64,000 bases of DNA from Bdellovibrio bacteriovorus HD100 (GCF_000196175.1 NC_005363.1:1488001-1552000), one strand, 5' to 3'; shown: positions 36,420 through 45,561, counted from the stretch's first letter. Made by a program: numbers and translations. Notes: generated by a model not told the origin, from the sequence alone.

Positions 36420-36470
36420 TGGTTCAGCTGCAGGGGCGAAGCCCCTGCGCTCTCCGCGGCTGCCGCCGCC
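36420..36470 (-). repeat. Post-stop hairpin element, copy C (after gspE)
   Basis: Begins directly after the gspE stop codon on the minus strand. It has GGCGGCGGCAGCCGCGG, as in copy A, then a hairpin GCAGGGGC-ttc-GCCCCTGC and a CAGCTGAACCAGC end resembling the GCTGAAGCAGC of the other copies. Confidence 0.65.
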
Positions 36471-38165
36471 CTAAATATCCAGCTGCGTATTGGAAGTCAG
36501 TTCTTCAATCGTCGTGATACCCGCAAGGACTTTTTGGATCCCGTGGTCACGGAAGGTCTTCATTCCGTTGGCAACTGCTTGTCTTTTAATTGTATTACCG
36601 TCTTTTCGCTGCATGATCAATGAACGGATGTCATCCGTTACGATCAGCAGTTCCCCGATATTGGTACGACCGGAGTAGCCTTTCTGCGAGCAGTGGTTGC
36701 AACCCATGGCTTTGCAGATGTTGGCTTTGTTAGCTTCTTCGCGAGTGATACCCAGAAGCTGAATTTCAAAATCCGTGGCTTCATGCGGAGCTTTGCAGTG
36801 AGGGCAAAGAACACGCACCAAACGCTGGGCGATAACACCTGTGATAGAGGTCGCAATCAGGAATGGCTCCACCCCGAAGTCGATCAGACGGGGGAAGGCC
36901 CCGGCAGAGTCATTCGTATGCAGTGTGGATAGAACCAAGTGACCCGTCAAAGAAGCCTGGATCGCAAGTTCGGCGGTTTCCAAGTCACGAATCTCACCGA
37001 CCATGATGATGTCAGGGTCTTGACGAAGGAAGGAACGAAGGCCGGCGGCGAAAGTCAGGCCGATCTTCGAGTTCACTTGCACCTGACCGATCCCGTGGAT
37101 ACGTTGCTCCACCGGATCTTCAACTGTCAGGATGTTCACGTCAGGCTGATTCAGCTTGGAAAGGGCCCCGTAAAGAGTCGTGGACTTACCAGAACCCGTT
37201 GGACCCGTGACCAGAAAGATCCCGTAAGAACGAGTCAGGATGTCTTCTTCCATGCGGGACAGGTTGTCTTGAGAGAAGCCCAAGGCCGCCAGTTCGCGCA
37301 CCACAGAGGATCTGTCCTGAATACGCATAACCAGACGCTCACCGAACGTGGTCGGGACGCAAGACAGACGGATATCGATATCTTTACCACCGACTTTCAA
37401 AGGAATACGACCGTCCTGAGGCAAACGCTTTTCGGCGATGTTCAGGTTGGCCATAACTTTGATACGGGACGTGATGGCGTTTTGCAGCTTTTTAGGTGGT
37501 TTGAACACGTCGAACAAAATACCGTCCGTACGGAAGCGCACGGCCATGTCTTTTTCATAAGGTTCGATGTGGATATCAGACGCTTTTTCTTTCACCGCAC
37601 GGAACAGAAGGCTGTTCACCATCTTGATCACCGGAGCGTCATCTTCGCCGGCCTCAAGCAAATCCACGATAGGATCATCTAAATCGTAATCTTCTTCGGC
37701 GATTTCATCCAAACCGGAAAGATTCGCGGTGCTTTTTTCGTAAACTTTATTGATCGCATCCTGAACACGGCTGGAAGTGGTGATCAAAGGGCGCACGCGC
37801 TTTCCGAACAGCACCTTCATGTCATCCAGGGCTTTAAGATTCACCGGATTGCTGGTCAGAACAATCAGCAGGTCCGCATCTTCCTTGTAGGGAAGGACAT
37901 TGTGCTGTTTTGCGTAGTTGATCGGAAGGTCACGGATCAAGTCGACGGCGATCTCGCTGACCGGGATGTCGCGGATAAAATCCAAGCCCAGTTCTTTGCA
38001 CAGATCGGAGACCACTTCATCCGCCGTGGAAAATTCCTTCGCAGCCAAAGCCTCGCCCACGGTGACGGGTCTCACCACCGAAGGGTTGTTTAACACAGAA
38101 CGGATTTGGTCCTGTGTTAAAGAGGTTGATTTGGCAAGTATCGTTGAAACATCCACGGAGGCCAT
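36471..38165 (-). CDS. gspE: Type II secretion ATPase GspE
   Basis: 564 residues. The N-terminal part is a GspE/MshE N-domain. The ATPase core has Walker A GPTGSGKSTT, the Asp box MVGEIRDLETAELA and the His box STLHTNDSAGAFPRL. Near residue 460 the zinc-binding four-Cys element is complete: CPHC, then CKAMGC and CNHC-type spacing. GspE hydrolyses ATP at the cytoplasmic face to drive pseudopilus assembly. It sits five bases after gspD. In this window it is the only secretion-type ATPase. Confidence 0.97.
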   Translation of the reverse strand: MASVDVSTILAKSTSLTQDQIRSVLNNPSVVRPVTVGEALAAKEFSTADEVVSDLCKELGLDFIRDIPVSEIAVDLIRDLPINYAKQHNVLPYKEDADLLIVLTSNPVNLKALDDMKVLFGKRVRPLITTSSRVQDAINKVYEKSTANLSGLDEIAEEDYDLDDPIVDLLEAGEDDAPVIKMVNSLLFRAVKEKASDIHIEPYEKDMAVRFRTDGILFDVFKPPKKLQNAITSRIKVMANLNIAEKRLPQDGRIPLKVGGKDIDIRLSCVPTTFGERLVMRIQDRSSVVRELAALGFSQDNLSRMEEDILTRSYGIFLVTGPTGSGKSTTLYGALSKLNQPDVNILTVEDPVEQRIHGIGQVQVNSKIGLTFAAGLRSFLRQDPDIIMVGEIRDLETAELAIQASLTGHLVLSTLHTNDSAGAFPRLIDFGVEPFLIATSITGVIAQRLVRVLCPHCKAPHEATDFEIQLLGITREEANKANICKAMGCNHCSQKGYSGRTNIGELLIVTDDIRSLIMQRKDGNTIKRQAVANGMKTFRDHGIQKVLAGITTIEELTSNTQLDI

Positions 38166-38170
38166 CAGAA

Positions 38171-40468
38171 TTACTCCTCAATAATAGGTTCAGCAGTCGC
38201 AGGCACATCAGCAGCGGAAGGTGCCTCTGCTTTGCGGCGGATTTCATCCAGTTTTGCACCGTATGGATCCACGCCGCCCTGAGCTTTTACGAAGTCCACG
38301 CGCTCATCCAGTTTTTTGGAAACGATGGCATTGGCTTCGATGTTGTTGCGCACGATTTTCGGAGTCAGGAACACAACCATGTTCGTTTTGTCTTTTACGA
38401 TCGTGCGGGACTTGAACAACCATCCAATAATTGGAATATCGCCCAGCAGAGGCACTTTCGTGACGGACTCCTGGTCTTGTTCTTTCATCAAACCACCCAG
38501 AACCACTGTGTCGCCGTTGTTCACGTTGATCACGGTTTTCAGGGAACGTTTTGCCAGAGGCTGCGTGGAATCCTGGAACGCTTTCGGTGTGGAAGCTGTA
38601 GAAAGCTGCGCCACCTGTTGTTTGATTTCCATGCGGATCTGATTGGAAGCCGGGCTGATGAATGGTTTGATCGCAAGTTTGATCGTCGCGTCTTCAAACT
38701 GTGGTGTTCTGACCGTCGTGCCGCTGGTTCCAACGTTCTGTACGTTTTCACCGACAACAACCTTGTCACCCACTTCCAATTCGCCCTCTTGATTGTCCAA
38801 AGTCATCAACTGAGGAGTGGACAGGATGTTGGCTTTTTTCGCGGTTTTCAGGAAGTTGATGAAACCAAGCAGGCTTGGGATCTTCAAAGTCGTTTTGGAA
38901 ACCGGATCTGTCACTTCCACTGTTTTACCCTGGCCGAAACCGATCACGGCACCAGAACCACCTGTCGGGGACAGGAAGTCATTGATATTGGAAAGGCCGT
39001 TGAAACCGACTTTGCCGTAACCGCTGTCGCCGTACTGGTAGTAACCAATACCCCAGGAATTCCCGTCATTCACAGACATTTCCATGATGATGGCTTCAAC
39101 AAACACCTGGTCGCGAGGAGTATCAATTTTAGAAAGGATATTCAGAACTACATCGTAATCCTGCTTGCTGGCAGTCACGATCAGGCTGTTGGTGGTTTTA
39201 TCAGCTGTGATCTTAACATCGCCACCGAAGATTTCCTGAGGAGCTTGCATCCCTTGAGAACCCAGCGGGGACAGCAGACTGCCACCAGTTGCCGGTTTTG
39301 GAGCGGCATCCTTGGTCACACCTTGAAGTGTTTGAGCGATTTTTTCAGCATCACCATGGCGAACATTGTAAACGTAAACGCCGCCGGATTCTTCAGCGCG
39401 GATTTTGAAGTCCAGCTGAGAGATCAGCTTTTTAATGCGCACGATACCGGACTTGTTACCCACAACGATGATAGAGTTTGTACGGTCATCAGGAATCGCC
39501 ATAAAGAAGCTGGCGCCCTGTTGGGACGTCGCCCCCGCAGAACGGGAGAATCTTGGAACGCCGGCAGTGAAGGTGCCCGGAGCAGAACCCTGAGTTTTAT
39601 TGCCTTTATTGACGATTTTATCAACGAGGTCCGCAAGATCTTTGGATTTAGCGTACTTAACCGGAATCACTTCAAGTTGTTCTTCAAATCCTGGAACGTC
39701 CAACTGGCTGATAATTTTCATCACGCGGTCGATATTGGAACCGTAATCCGAGATGATGATGGAGTTTGTTGGCTCGTAGATGTTCATTTCACCGTCTTTG
39801 GACGGCAAGATACGCAGGTCACGGTTCACTTGAGAAGCCGAGATGTGCTTCAAGTGGATGATACGTGTGATCATCTGATCAGCATTTGGGTAGTAAGCGC
39901 CGGAGAAAGTTTCGATGTTATCACGCTGGGCATTTCTTGCGGATTTTACTTTCAGGAAGCTTCCGGAAGGAACCACGGTGAAACCATTGATCGCCAAAGC
40001 TGACAAGAACGCTTTGTAAGCTTCAGAAACGGTGATCTTGGTCGGAGCGATGATCGTGATTTTGCCACGAACGCCCGGATCGATGATGAAGTTCTTGCCG
40101 GTCAATTCGCTGATCGCGCGAATGATGTCAGAAATCTCAACGTTCGGGAAGTCGAAGGATTCGATGGTTTCCGGGAAGTTCTTGTTGTTGATGTCTTCGA
40201 TTGGAGCTTTGGCAAACTTGTCTTTTTCCGCCTTGCTCAAAGGTGAGGATCCTGTCGCAGCTTCAGATCCGCCACGTGGAGCCATGCCTGTCGGACCGCC
40301 GGAATTGCTGTCGCCAAAATCAGAAGGAGCGGAATCACCACCACCCATATCGCCGAAGTCCGGTGGCGGTGGTGGAGGCGGGAAGTCCTCAAACTGAGCC
40401 TTTGCTGCCGGGCCCACAAGCTGGGCCGTCATCAATGAAGCAAGTCCTATGCTGACGTTCTTTTTCAT
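38171..40468 (-). CDS. gspD: Type II secretion outer-membrane secretin GspD
   Basis: 765 residues. After a signal peptide (VSIGLASLMTAQLVGPAAKA) there is a Pro/Gly/Ser-rich stretch (DFPPPPPPPDFGDMGGG) not present in standard GspD. N-domains follow (SDIIRAISELTGKNFIIDPG, VVPSGSFLKV), and then the secretin core (VPLLGDIPIIGWLFKS, the family signature). It forms the gate in the outer membrane through which folded substrates leave. No pilotin gene is adjacent; the C-terminal tail is short, so it may assemble without one. Five bases separate it from gspE. Confidence 0.96.
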   Translation of the reverse strand: MKKNVSIGLASLMTAQLVGPAAKAQFEDFPPPPPPPDFGDMGGGDSAPSDFGDSNSGGPTGMAPRGGSEAATGSSPLSKAEKDKFAKAPIEDINNKNFPETIESFDFPNVEISDIIRAISELTGKNFIIDPGVRGKITIIAPTKITVSEAYKAFLSALAINGFTVVPSGSFLKVKSARNAQRDNIETFSGAYYPNADQMITRIIHLKHISASQVNRDLRILPSKDGEMNIYEPTNSIIISDYGSNIDRVMKIISQLDVPGFEEQLEVIPVKYAKSKDLADLVDKIVNKGNKTQGSAPGTFTAGVPRFSRSAGATSQQGASFFMAIPDDRTNSIIVVGNKSGIVRIKKLISQLDFKIRAEESGGVYVYNVRHGDAEKIAQTLQGVTKDAAPKPATGGSLLSPLGSQGMQAPQEIFGGDVKITADKTTNSLIVTASKQDYDVVLNILSKIDTPRDQVFVEAIIMEMSVNDGNSWGIGYYQYGDSGYGKVGFNGLSNINDFLSPTGGSGAVIGFGQGKTVEVTDPVSKTTLKIPSLLGFINFLKTAKKANILSTPQLMTLDNQEGELEVGDKVVVGENVQNVGTSGTTVRTPQFEDATIKLAIKPFISPASNQIRMEIKQQVAQLSTASTPKAFQDSTQPLAKRSLKTVINVNNGDTVVLGGLMKEQDQESVTKVPLLGDIPIIGWLFKSRTIVKDKTNMVVFLTPKIVRNNIEANAIVSKKLDERVDFVKAQGGVDPYGAKLDEIRRKAEAPSAADVPATAEPIIEE

Positions 40469-40520
40469 GTTGCTTCTCCTCCTGAGGAGTTGTCTTAAAA
40501 TCCTTTTAAGTTCTTCTAAA

Positions 40521-40571
40521 GCTGCTTCAGCCTACGCGCCTCCGGCGCTGCGGCTCTGCCGGCCAGGCCGA
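40521..40571 (-). repeat. Post-stop hairpin element, copy B (after gspC)
   Basis: Begins directly after the gspC stop codon on the minus strand. Its core is GCGCCGGAGGCGC, the same hairpin as copy A with a C-G pair in place of T-A. It ends in GTAGGCTGAAGCAGC. It fills most of the gspC-gspD gap. Confidence 0.75.
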
Positions 40572-41486
40572 CTACTGAATGTTATAAGTCATGGTTTCGT
40601 TTTTACCGTTACGCTCCACTTGAAGAGTCACTTTGGGTGAGTTCTTCAGTGTGTTGTAAAGTTCCATGGCTTTGGCAGGGCTGTCGACAGGGGTGCCGTC
40701 GACAGACTTAATGACATCCATTCTTTGGATGCCAAGTTGTTCGTAAATACTGCCAGGTTGCATGTCCAAAATACGGAAACCATTGATGTTGCCGGTGCCG
40801 GGTTCGCGATTAGGAACCGCACGGGCTTGCATCAGAATGCTCGACAGATCATTGGTGTATTTCAATAGATCTGCACGTTTGATCACGAAGTTGTTGTCGC
40901 CAACTTTTTGCACTTCTTTACTGCCATCGCCAGCTGGTTTGCCGGCGCCGAAAGCGACTTTGCCGCCTTCTTTTTTCATTTCGATGTATTCAAGACGGTT
41001 GGAGTTCAGATTGCGGAAAACCACCTTTTGGCGCTCCACTTTCATGATCTCGGCCATGCCTTCGATCTGCTTGCCAGGACTGTAAGAAACCACGCCTTGC
41101 TTGCCGCGAATTTCAATGGCGGCCAGGGATTTTTCAGGGTTGGAGTGCACCAAAGTTCCGATCAAGTTCAAAGGCAACTGAGACGGGACTGGATCCGCTT
41201 CACGCTGGGCTTCTGCGCCTTTGGATTTATCCACCAAAGCATCAGGAATCACCCCGCTGGAGGCAAAGATGTTACGGCTGGTGATCGAATTGTAAGCGCC
41301 CCGGCTGACACCGGCTTCAAACTGACTGGATTTCGGATGGGAGGGGGGAGCGGATTGCGGCAGCATTTTGTCGCGATAGGCGAGAATGCCCAGATCGGCC
41401 ACGCAGTAACCAATAAATGCAAAGAGAATATAGGGATACCACTTTTCAAGTGGTGGTCTTTGATTCTTCGAGTTGCGTGAAGTCAC
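40572..41486 (-). CDS. gspC: Type II secretion protein GspC
   Basis: 304 residues. Short cytoplasmic N-terminus, one membrane helix (WYPYILFAFIGYCVADLGIL), then the homology region (SQLPLNLIGTLVHSNPEKSLAAIE) that contacts the secretin GspD. The C-terminal PDZ domain (FRILDMQPGSIYEQLGIQRMDV and INGTPVDSPAKAMELY-like run) may bind substrates. GspC links the inner-membrane platform to the secretin. It is the first gene of the gspC-D-E-F block. The divergent upstream region contains two palindromes. Confidence 0.93.
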   Translation of the reverse strand: MTSRNSKNQRPPLEKWYPYILFAFIGYCVADLGILAYRDKMLPQSAPPSHPKSSQFEAGVSRGAYNSITSRNIFASSGVIPDALVDKSKGAEAQREADPVPSQLPLNLIGTLVHSNPEKSLAAIEIRGKQGVVSYSPGKQIEGMAEIMKVERQKVVFRNLNSNRLEYIEMKKEGGKVAFGAGKPAGDGSKEVQKVGDNNFVIKRADLLKYTNDLSSILMQARAVPNREPGTGNINGFRILDMQPGSIYEQLGIQRMDVIKSVDGTPVDSPAKAMELYNTLKNSPKVTLQVERNGKNETMTYNIQ

Positions 41487-41548
41487 GGTTGTACAATCCT
41501 TTGTAATTAACCAGCATTACTGCTGTCAGCTCCTAGTCCTTGGGCCTC

Positions 41549-41563
41549 TTGATAGCCTATCAA
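41549..41563. promoter_or_regulatory. 15-base palindrome in the gspC divergent promoter region
   Basis: TTGATAG-c-CTATCAA is a perfect palindrome; with flanking GCCT (41544-41547) and AGGC (41566-41569) it could also fold as a hairpin. It lies between the divergent starts of gspC (41486) and the 41662 gene, a natural place for an operator. Regulator unknown. Confidence 0.45.
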
Positions 41564-41595
41564 AAAGGCGAGGTGACTGCACTAAAAAATACATA

Positions 41596-41622
41596 CTGGA
41601 CCCTGGTCTGGGTCCAGCATTT
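41596..41622 (+). terminator. Terminator-like hairpin upstream of the 41662 gene
   Basis: CTGGACCC and GGGTCCAG pair perfectly over TGGTCT and are followed by CATTTTT. It is 40 bases before the 41662 start, with no gene ending nearby on that strand, so an attenuator in the leader is possible. Confidence 0.5.
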
Positions 41623-41661
41623 TTCTGCACACATTTCGTAAAGATAGGTCATGATAGGGAT

Positions 41662-42231
41662 ATGAGAATTCTCTACTTCACGGATGGAGCAGGAATCGAT
41701 CTCTTGGGTATTCGCGAGTCTTTACTGCGGATCCCGGAGGTGCTCACCTCTCTACGTCGAGGCCAGGAACAGGCACGATACGTAGACCTGATGCAGGTGA
41801 TGGCATTGCCGGACGAAGATTTTCGTCTGGTCCCTTCTGTATTGAGAAACTACCTGATCAATTTGGTTCAACGGGGACTGCATCAGCGCTGGATTAATCG
41901 TGATCACCGTGCGGATTTGATCCTTCGTCGCATCAATCACCGTAACTTTGCTGAAATCAAAGCGGAAGTTTTGAACTTCATCCACGGCAAGTTGGAAGGC
42001 CGCCCTGTGGCGACCAAGGATCTGCACTTGTTGCACTTCTTAAGTTCAATTGAGATCACTATCATCGGCCCCGGCTACGACGAAATTGAAATGTGGCTGA
42101 GACGCGAAATCTCCACCCGCAGCGATGTGAAAGTGCTGATTAAAGACGTGATCGCATCGGATCCACAACTTGACTGGTTCTGGCCGCATGTCACAGAATC
42201 AGTGCTGCCGACAGAAGGCATTGCCAACTAA
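41662..42231 (+). CDS. Cytoplasmic protein of unknown function
   Basis: 189 residues from ATG 41662 (MRILYFTDGAGIDLLGIRES). No signal peptide or membrane helix. It is rich in charged helices (LRNYLINLVQRGLHQRWINR, INHRNFAEIKAEVLNF) and has many Arg and Leu residues. No family recognised. It is divergent from gspC and monocistronic, ending at a strong bidirectional terminator. The gap upstream holds a palindrome and a terminator-like hairpin, so its expression may be attenuated or shared in control with gspC. A regulatory or adaptor role is speculation. Confidence 0.65.
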   Translation: MRILYFTDGAGIDLLGIRESLLRIPEVLTSLRRGQEQARYVDLMQVMALPDEDFRLVPSVLRNYLINLVQRGLHQRWINRDHRADLILRRINHRNFAEIKAEVLNFIHGKLEGRPVATKDLHLLHFLSSIEITIIGPGYDEIEMWLRREISTRSDVKVLIKDVIASDPQLDWFWPHVTESVLPTEGIAN

Positions 42232-42261
42232 AAAAAAGCCCGGTTGCACCGGGCTTTTTTT
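42231..42261. terminator. Bidirectional terminator between convergent genes
   Basis: AGCCCGG (42237-42243) pairs with CCGGGCT (42249-42255), flanked by A and T runs. It serves the + strand gene ending at 42231 and the - strand gene ending at 42260, whose stop lies in the T-run. Confidence 0.93.
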
Positions 42262-43717
42262 ATTTCTGAGCACACATACCATCAAATGAGTTCGTGCCCT
42301 TTGGGTAGGGCTTGCAGACACGGGCGGCAAAGCGTGCGCCCGCAGCATGTTGAGAAACGGTCCAGTCAAAATCAGTTTCCCAGGACTTCACCGTGCGAAC
42401 AGCCTTGCGGCAGGAATCCATCGTAAGACCATTGCCACAGATGTTCAGGCTGACTTCCGTTTTGGCAATCAACCACTGCAGGAACGGATGTGGTCCCCAC
42501 AGCTGATCACGCGAACAAGGCAGGCTGATGCCGGCAACTTCACCGCTGACATGCCAGGATGAATAAATCCCGCTGGCGATCATTTTGTCCATGTATTTTT
42601 CCAGCATCGTGCGGGCGCGGGCTTCGATCCGCGGCAGGGACAGGTCAAATGGGGCGCCGACAGTTTTAAGGTAATTGCAGAACGGATCCTTGGCCACTTT
42701 GTCATAGCCGCATTTTTTCTCGCGGCCACGCTTCAGGGTGGTCTCAATCACAACTTCTTCAAAGGTGCGGCCCATGCCGCGCAAGGCGACCTCTTTGGTG
42801 CGTTGTAAACTCCAGAAAAGATGTGCCGGAATTTCGATCTGCTGGCAAAGACGGATGCCCCGGTAAAGGTGGGCCGCCATGGATTCCACCTGAATCGCCA
42901 GAAGAGGGCTTAAGCCCGCTTCGATCATCTGGCAGGTCATAAATGCGGCACCCATGACATGATAGTTTTTTGAGGCAATTTGAATGTCTTTCTTGCCGGG
43001 ATACTGAATGCTTAAAACTTTTTTCTTAAGGTCATCACTGATATCAGAGGCCTTGGAAAGACCGCCGGCCACATAGAAGTCTGCATATTGAGACGGGCAG
43101 ACGGTGTTGATTTCCGAGTTCCCATCTGTCGGGGAATAAAGCTCGTCCGAGGAAATTCCGGAATTGCTCAGTTTGATTTCCACATCCTGATTGGTGAATT
43201 CGCCTTGATTCTTATCGTCGTGCCCACAAAGGCCAATAAGGCTCATCGCCACGTTGGGGTTTCCATCGGCGTATTTCAGAGCCTTTTCGTACAGCCAGCC
43301 CGGTTTGAGATCCTTGCGGTTTTTTCCGGCCACGTCCCCCAAAGAAGGACGGGCATGGCGGGATTTGTCGCCTTCGGCCGTTTGTCTTTGGCGGGTGTTT
43401 AATTTCAAATCGCGATAAAACAAATACGCTTTTTCTGCAAAGCAGGCATTTTGCTGGAATTGCTGTTCAAAGAACAAAGCCACGCCCGTGTTGGCGTTGG
43501 CCACCTGGTTGTCATAGGTGTAGGACTTCAGGGAAAGAATATTGTAATAGCGTTCAAGGCCGTCTTTGACGCCAGAGTTGGGAAGTTTGCTGATCAGGGA
43601 AAGTGCAATCTTGTTCGCCGAAGAGATATTGTTCACATCCGGCCCCAGCTCGCTGGCTTGAGCGTTCAAAGAAAGACCCAGGACCCCGGCAAGGAGGGTT
43701 TTAGAGAACTGTTTCAT
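42260..43717 (-). CDS. Large secreted protein of unknown function
   Basis: 485 residues from ATG 43717, where a signal peptide begins (MKQFSKTLLAGVLGLSLNAQAS). Upstream in-frame starts would bury it. The mature protein has ten or more Cys (IGLCGHDD, INTVCPSQ, IRLCQQIE, KKCGYDK, DPFCNYL, LNICGNGL and others), is helix-rich and ends FDGMCAQK. No enzyme motif seen with confidence. No obvious ribosome site is present. As a secreted Cys-rich protein downstream of the gsp region it could be a secretion substrate, but nothing in the sequence shows this. Confidence 0.7.
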   Translation of the reverse strand: MKQFSKTLLAGVLGLSLNAQASELGPDVNNISSANKIALSLISKLPNSGVKDGLERYYNILSLKSYTYDNQVANANTGVALFFEQQFQQNACFAEKAYLFYRDLKLNTRQRQTAEGDKSRHARPSLGDVAGKNRKDLKPGWLYEKALKYADGNPNVAMSLIGLCGHDDKNQGEFTNQDVEIKLSNSGISSDELYSPTDGNSEINTVCPSQYADFYVAGGLSKASDISDDLKKKVLSIQYPGKKDIQIASKNYHVMGAAFMTCQMIEAGLSPLLAIQVESMAAHLYRGIRLCQQIEIPAHLFWSLQRTKEVALRGMGRTFEEVVIETTLKRGREKKCGYDKVAKDPFCNYLKTVGAPFDLSLPRIEARARTMLEKYMDKMIASGIYSSWHVSGEVAGISLPCSRDQLWGPHPFLQWLIAKTEVSLNICGNGLTMDSCRKAVRTVKSWETDFDWTVSQHAAGARFAARVCKPYPKGTNSFDGMCAQK

Positions 43718-43843
43718 TTTGAGACGGCGCAATTGTGACTTTCCCATACGGGTAAACACAAGCAAAACCAGCGCCTGCACGGGATAAAGCAGGGCTGATT
43801 TAAGCCCCTAAGCACTGTCGAAAGTGCCCAAAATAGTTACCGC

Positions 43844-44974
43844 TTACAGGGCAAAGAAGGGCTCGATTTCCGCGGGTTTTTCGTTGTTCGGGTGCATGAA
43901 GGACGGCACCTCGGCATCCGGTGGAATCAGCAGGTAAACTCCAAATGGCATCTTCGCCGAAATCCAGTTGCGGGGGCGGCGATAGATAAATTCAGTGCGC
44001 GTTTGCGTGTACACCAGGAATTCATTTTCCTTGGCATCGTCAAAGGCCTTCCAAAGCAGGCTTTCAAAGATGTCGCCGTTGTCGGCAAACAGGAAATTCA
44101 AATATTTAAAGTTCAATCCCGCTTCAATTTTCAGACGGGAATAAGGCTTCGTCAAAGTGCGGGTCCAACCCAGCATCTTTCCGAACTTCAGGAACTGACG
44201 GAAGTTGTGCCCGCGCAAAGAATACTGCATCGGAATAAATTCCTGCATGCCTCCGGCAGACCACGGGGCCACACAGCCCACGATGTTTTCATTCTTGTCA
44301 AAAGCGATGATGAAATCTTCCAGTTTCAAACCCTTCCAGCGCTCGAGTTTTTCCATAAAGCTGGTTTCATCCCACGTCGTGGCCAGATCGCGCTGACGGG
44401 ACTTTTGCGTGATATAGTAAATCAAAGCATCCACGTTCTGAGCACTTCCGCGGCGCAGGCGCAAATGGGGCAGCGGATTGGATGCCCACGGCAGTCGCCC
44501 GTGGACCGACACCATGTTAAAGCGGCGGAACAGATGATAGTTCGGCAAAGGACGCTTCATCGAACGGGGACGCACAAAGGCATTCAAGGCCTGCACATCC
44601 GCCATGCTCATCACCGAGAACAAATACTTGTTCCCCAGAGTTTGGGAAACTTCATTCATCACCGGTAAAAAGTGCTGAGACCATTCCAAAATCGCACGGC
44701 GATTGGAAGAAATACGCAAATCCCGGCCAAAGGCGACGGTGGAAACTTTCCCATCCAGCCACACATCACGAACCACGAAGCTGGCCATGCCCTCGATTTT
44801 GTTTTCATCGGTCTTAAGCTGGTAAGTCAGGTGCTGGTCGGATTGAACGGAGTAGGGCGCGAAAAAATCCCTTTCGCGATCAATGCGGATTTCAACCGGG
44901 CCGTTCAGGGGGAAGCTTTTGTAAAACTCAACAAGGGCTTTGGAGTCCTCAGGTTTTGCGATCTCTAATCTCAT
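43844..44974 (-). CDS. Double GNAT-like acyltransferase
   Basis: 376 residues from ATG 44974, behind AGGAAAA eight bases upstream, overlapping nothing but starting 12 bases after the cobalamin adenosyltransferase stop. The N-terminal half looks like a GNAT domain (RLEIAKPEDSKALVEFYKSF, then IEGMASFVVRDVWLDGK and AFGRDLRISSNRRAILEWS). A second, weaker one follows (DFIIAFDKNENIVGCVAPWS; YLNFLFADNGDIFESLLWKA). GNAT proteins move acyl groups from CoA to amines. The substrate is unknown. It is probably co-transcribed with the gene upstream. Confidence 0.65.
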   Translation of the reverse strand: MRLEIAKPEDSKALVEFYKSFPLNGPVEIRIDRERDFFAPYSVQSDQHLTYQLKTDENKIEGMASFVVRDVWLDGKVSTVAFGRDLRISSNRRAILEWSQHFLPVMNEVSQTLGNKYLFSVMSMADVQALNAFVRPRSMKRPLPNYHLFRRFNMVSVHGRLPWASNPLPHLRLRRGSAQNVDALIYYITQKSRQRDLATTWDETSFMEKLERWKGLKLEDFIIAFDKNENIVGCVAPWSAGGMQEFIPMQYSLRGHNFRQFLKFGKMLGWTRTLTKPYSRLKIEAGLNFKYLNFLFADNGDIFESLLWKAFDDAKENEFLVYTQTRTEFIYRRPRNWISAKMPFGVYLLIPPDAEVPSFMHPNNEKPAEIEPFFAL

Positions 44975-44985
44975 TAAGTTTTTTC

Positions 44986-45561
44986 CTAGGTTTTCTTCCA
45001 AAGAACGTCTGCGACTCCGTGTTTCATGTTGGCCCAGCGGGCTGCCACGAACAGATAGTCACTCAGTCGGTTCAAATACTGCAAAGTCATGGAATAGCGC
45101 TCGTCTTTAACCGCAATTTCGGCAGACCGACGCTCGCTGCGGCGGCACAGTGTGCGCGCCACATGCAGGTGCGCTGACGTCGGGTGACCGGCTGGCAGAA
45201 TAAAGTTGCGCAGCTCCGGCAGGGTGGTGGTCAGTTCGTCAATTTGCAGCTCCAGATAGCGGATTTGTTCTTCCGTAATGGGCGGCAAAAGTTTGAAGAC
45301 CTCATCTTTTTCGGTGGCCAGCAGGCTGCCGATGTTGAAAAGCTCGTTTTGCACCTTTTCCAGGGAATGATTGAGTTCTGACATCTCGGGGAAGGGGGCC
45401 AAAGTCGAACGCACCACACCCAGATAGCTGTTCAGTTCGTCCACGGTTCCGTAGGCCTCGACGCGTGGATTGAATTTTTCAACACAGGAGCCGTCCACAA
45501 GGCGGGTGCTGCCTTTGTCGCCAGTGCGCGTATAAATTTTGGCTTTGGGAGCATTCGTCAT
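44986..45561 (-). CDS. Cob(I)alamin adenosyltransferase, PduO type
   Basis: 191 residues from ATG 45561 (MTNAPKAKIYTRTGDKGSTR). The TRTGDKGSTRL segment is the ATP-binding hallmark; VEAYGTVDELNSYLG and ARTLCRRSERR are the other conserved parts, with NRLSDYLFVAARW at the end. The enzyme transfers adenosyl from ATP to cob(I)alamin, giving coenzyme B12. All residues normally needed are present. The nearby genes do not include B12 synthesis enzymes, so it may serve salvage for B12-dependent enzymes elsewhere. Confidence 0.95.
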   Translation of the reverse strand: MTNAPKAKIYTRTGDKGSTRLVDGSCVEKFNPRVEAYGTVDELNSYLGVVRSTLAPFPEMSELNHSLEKVQNELFNIGSLLATEKDEVFKLLPPITEEQIRYLELQIDELTTTLPELRNFILPAGHPTSAHLHVARTLCRRSERRSAEIAVKDERYSMTLQYLNRLSDYLFVAARWANMKHGVADVLWKKT

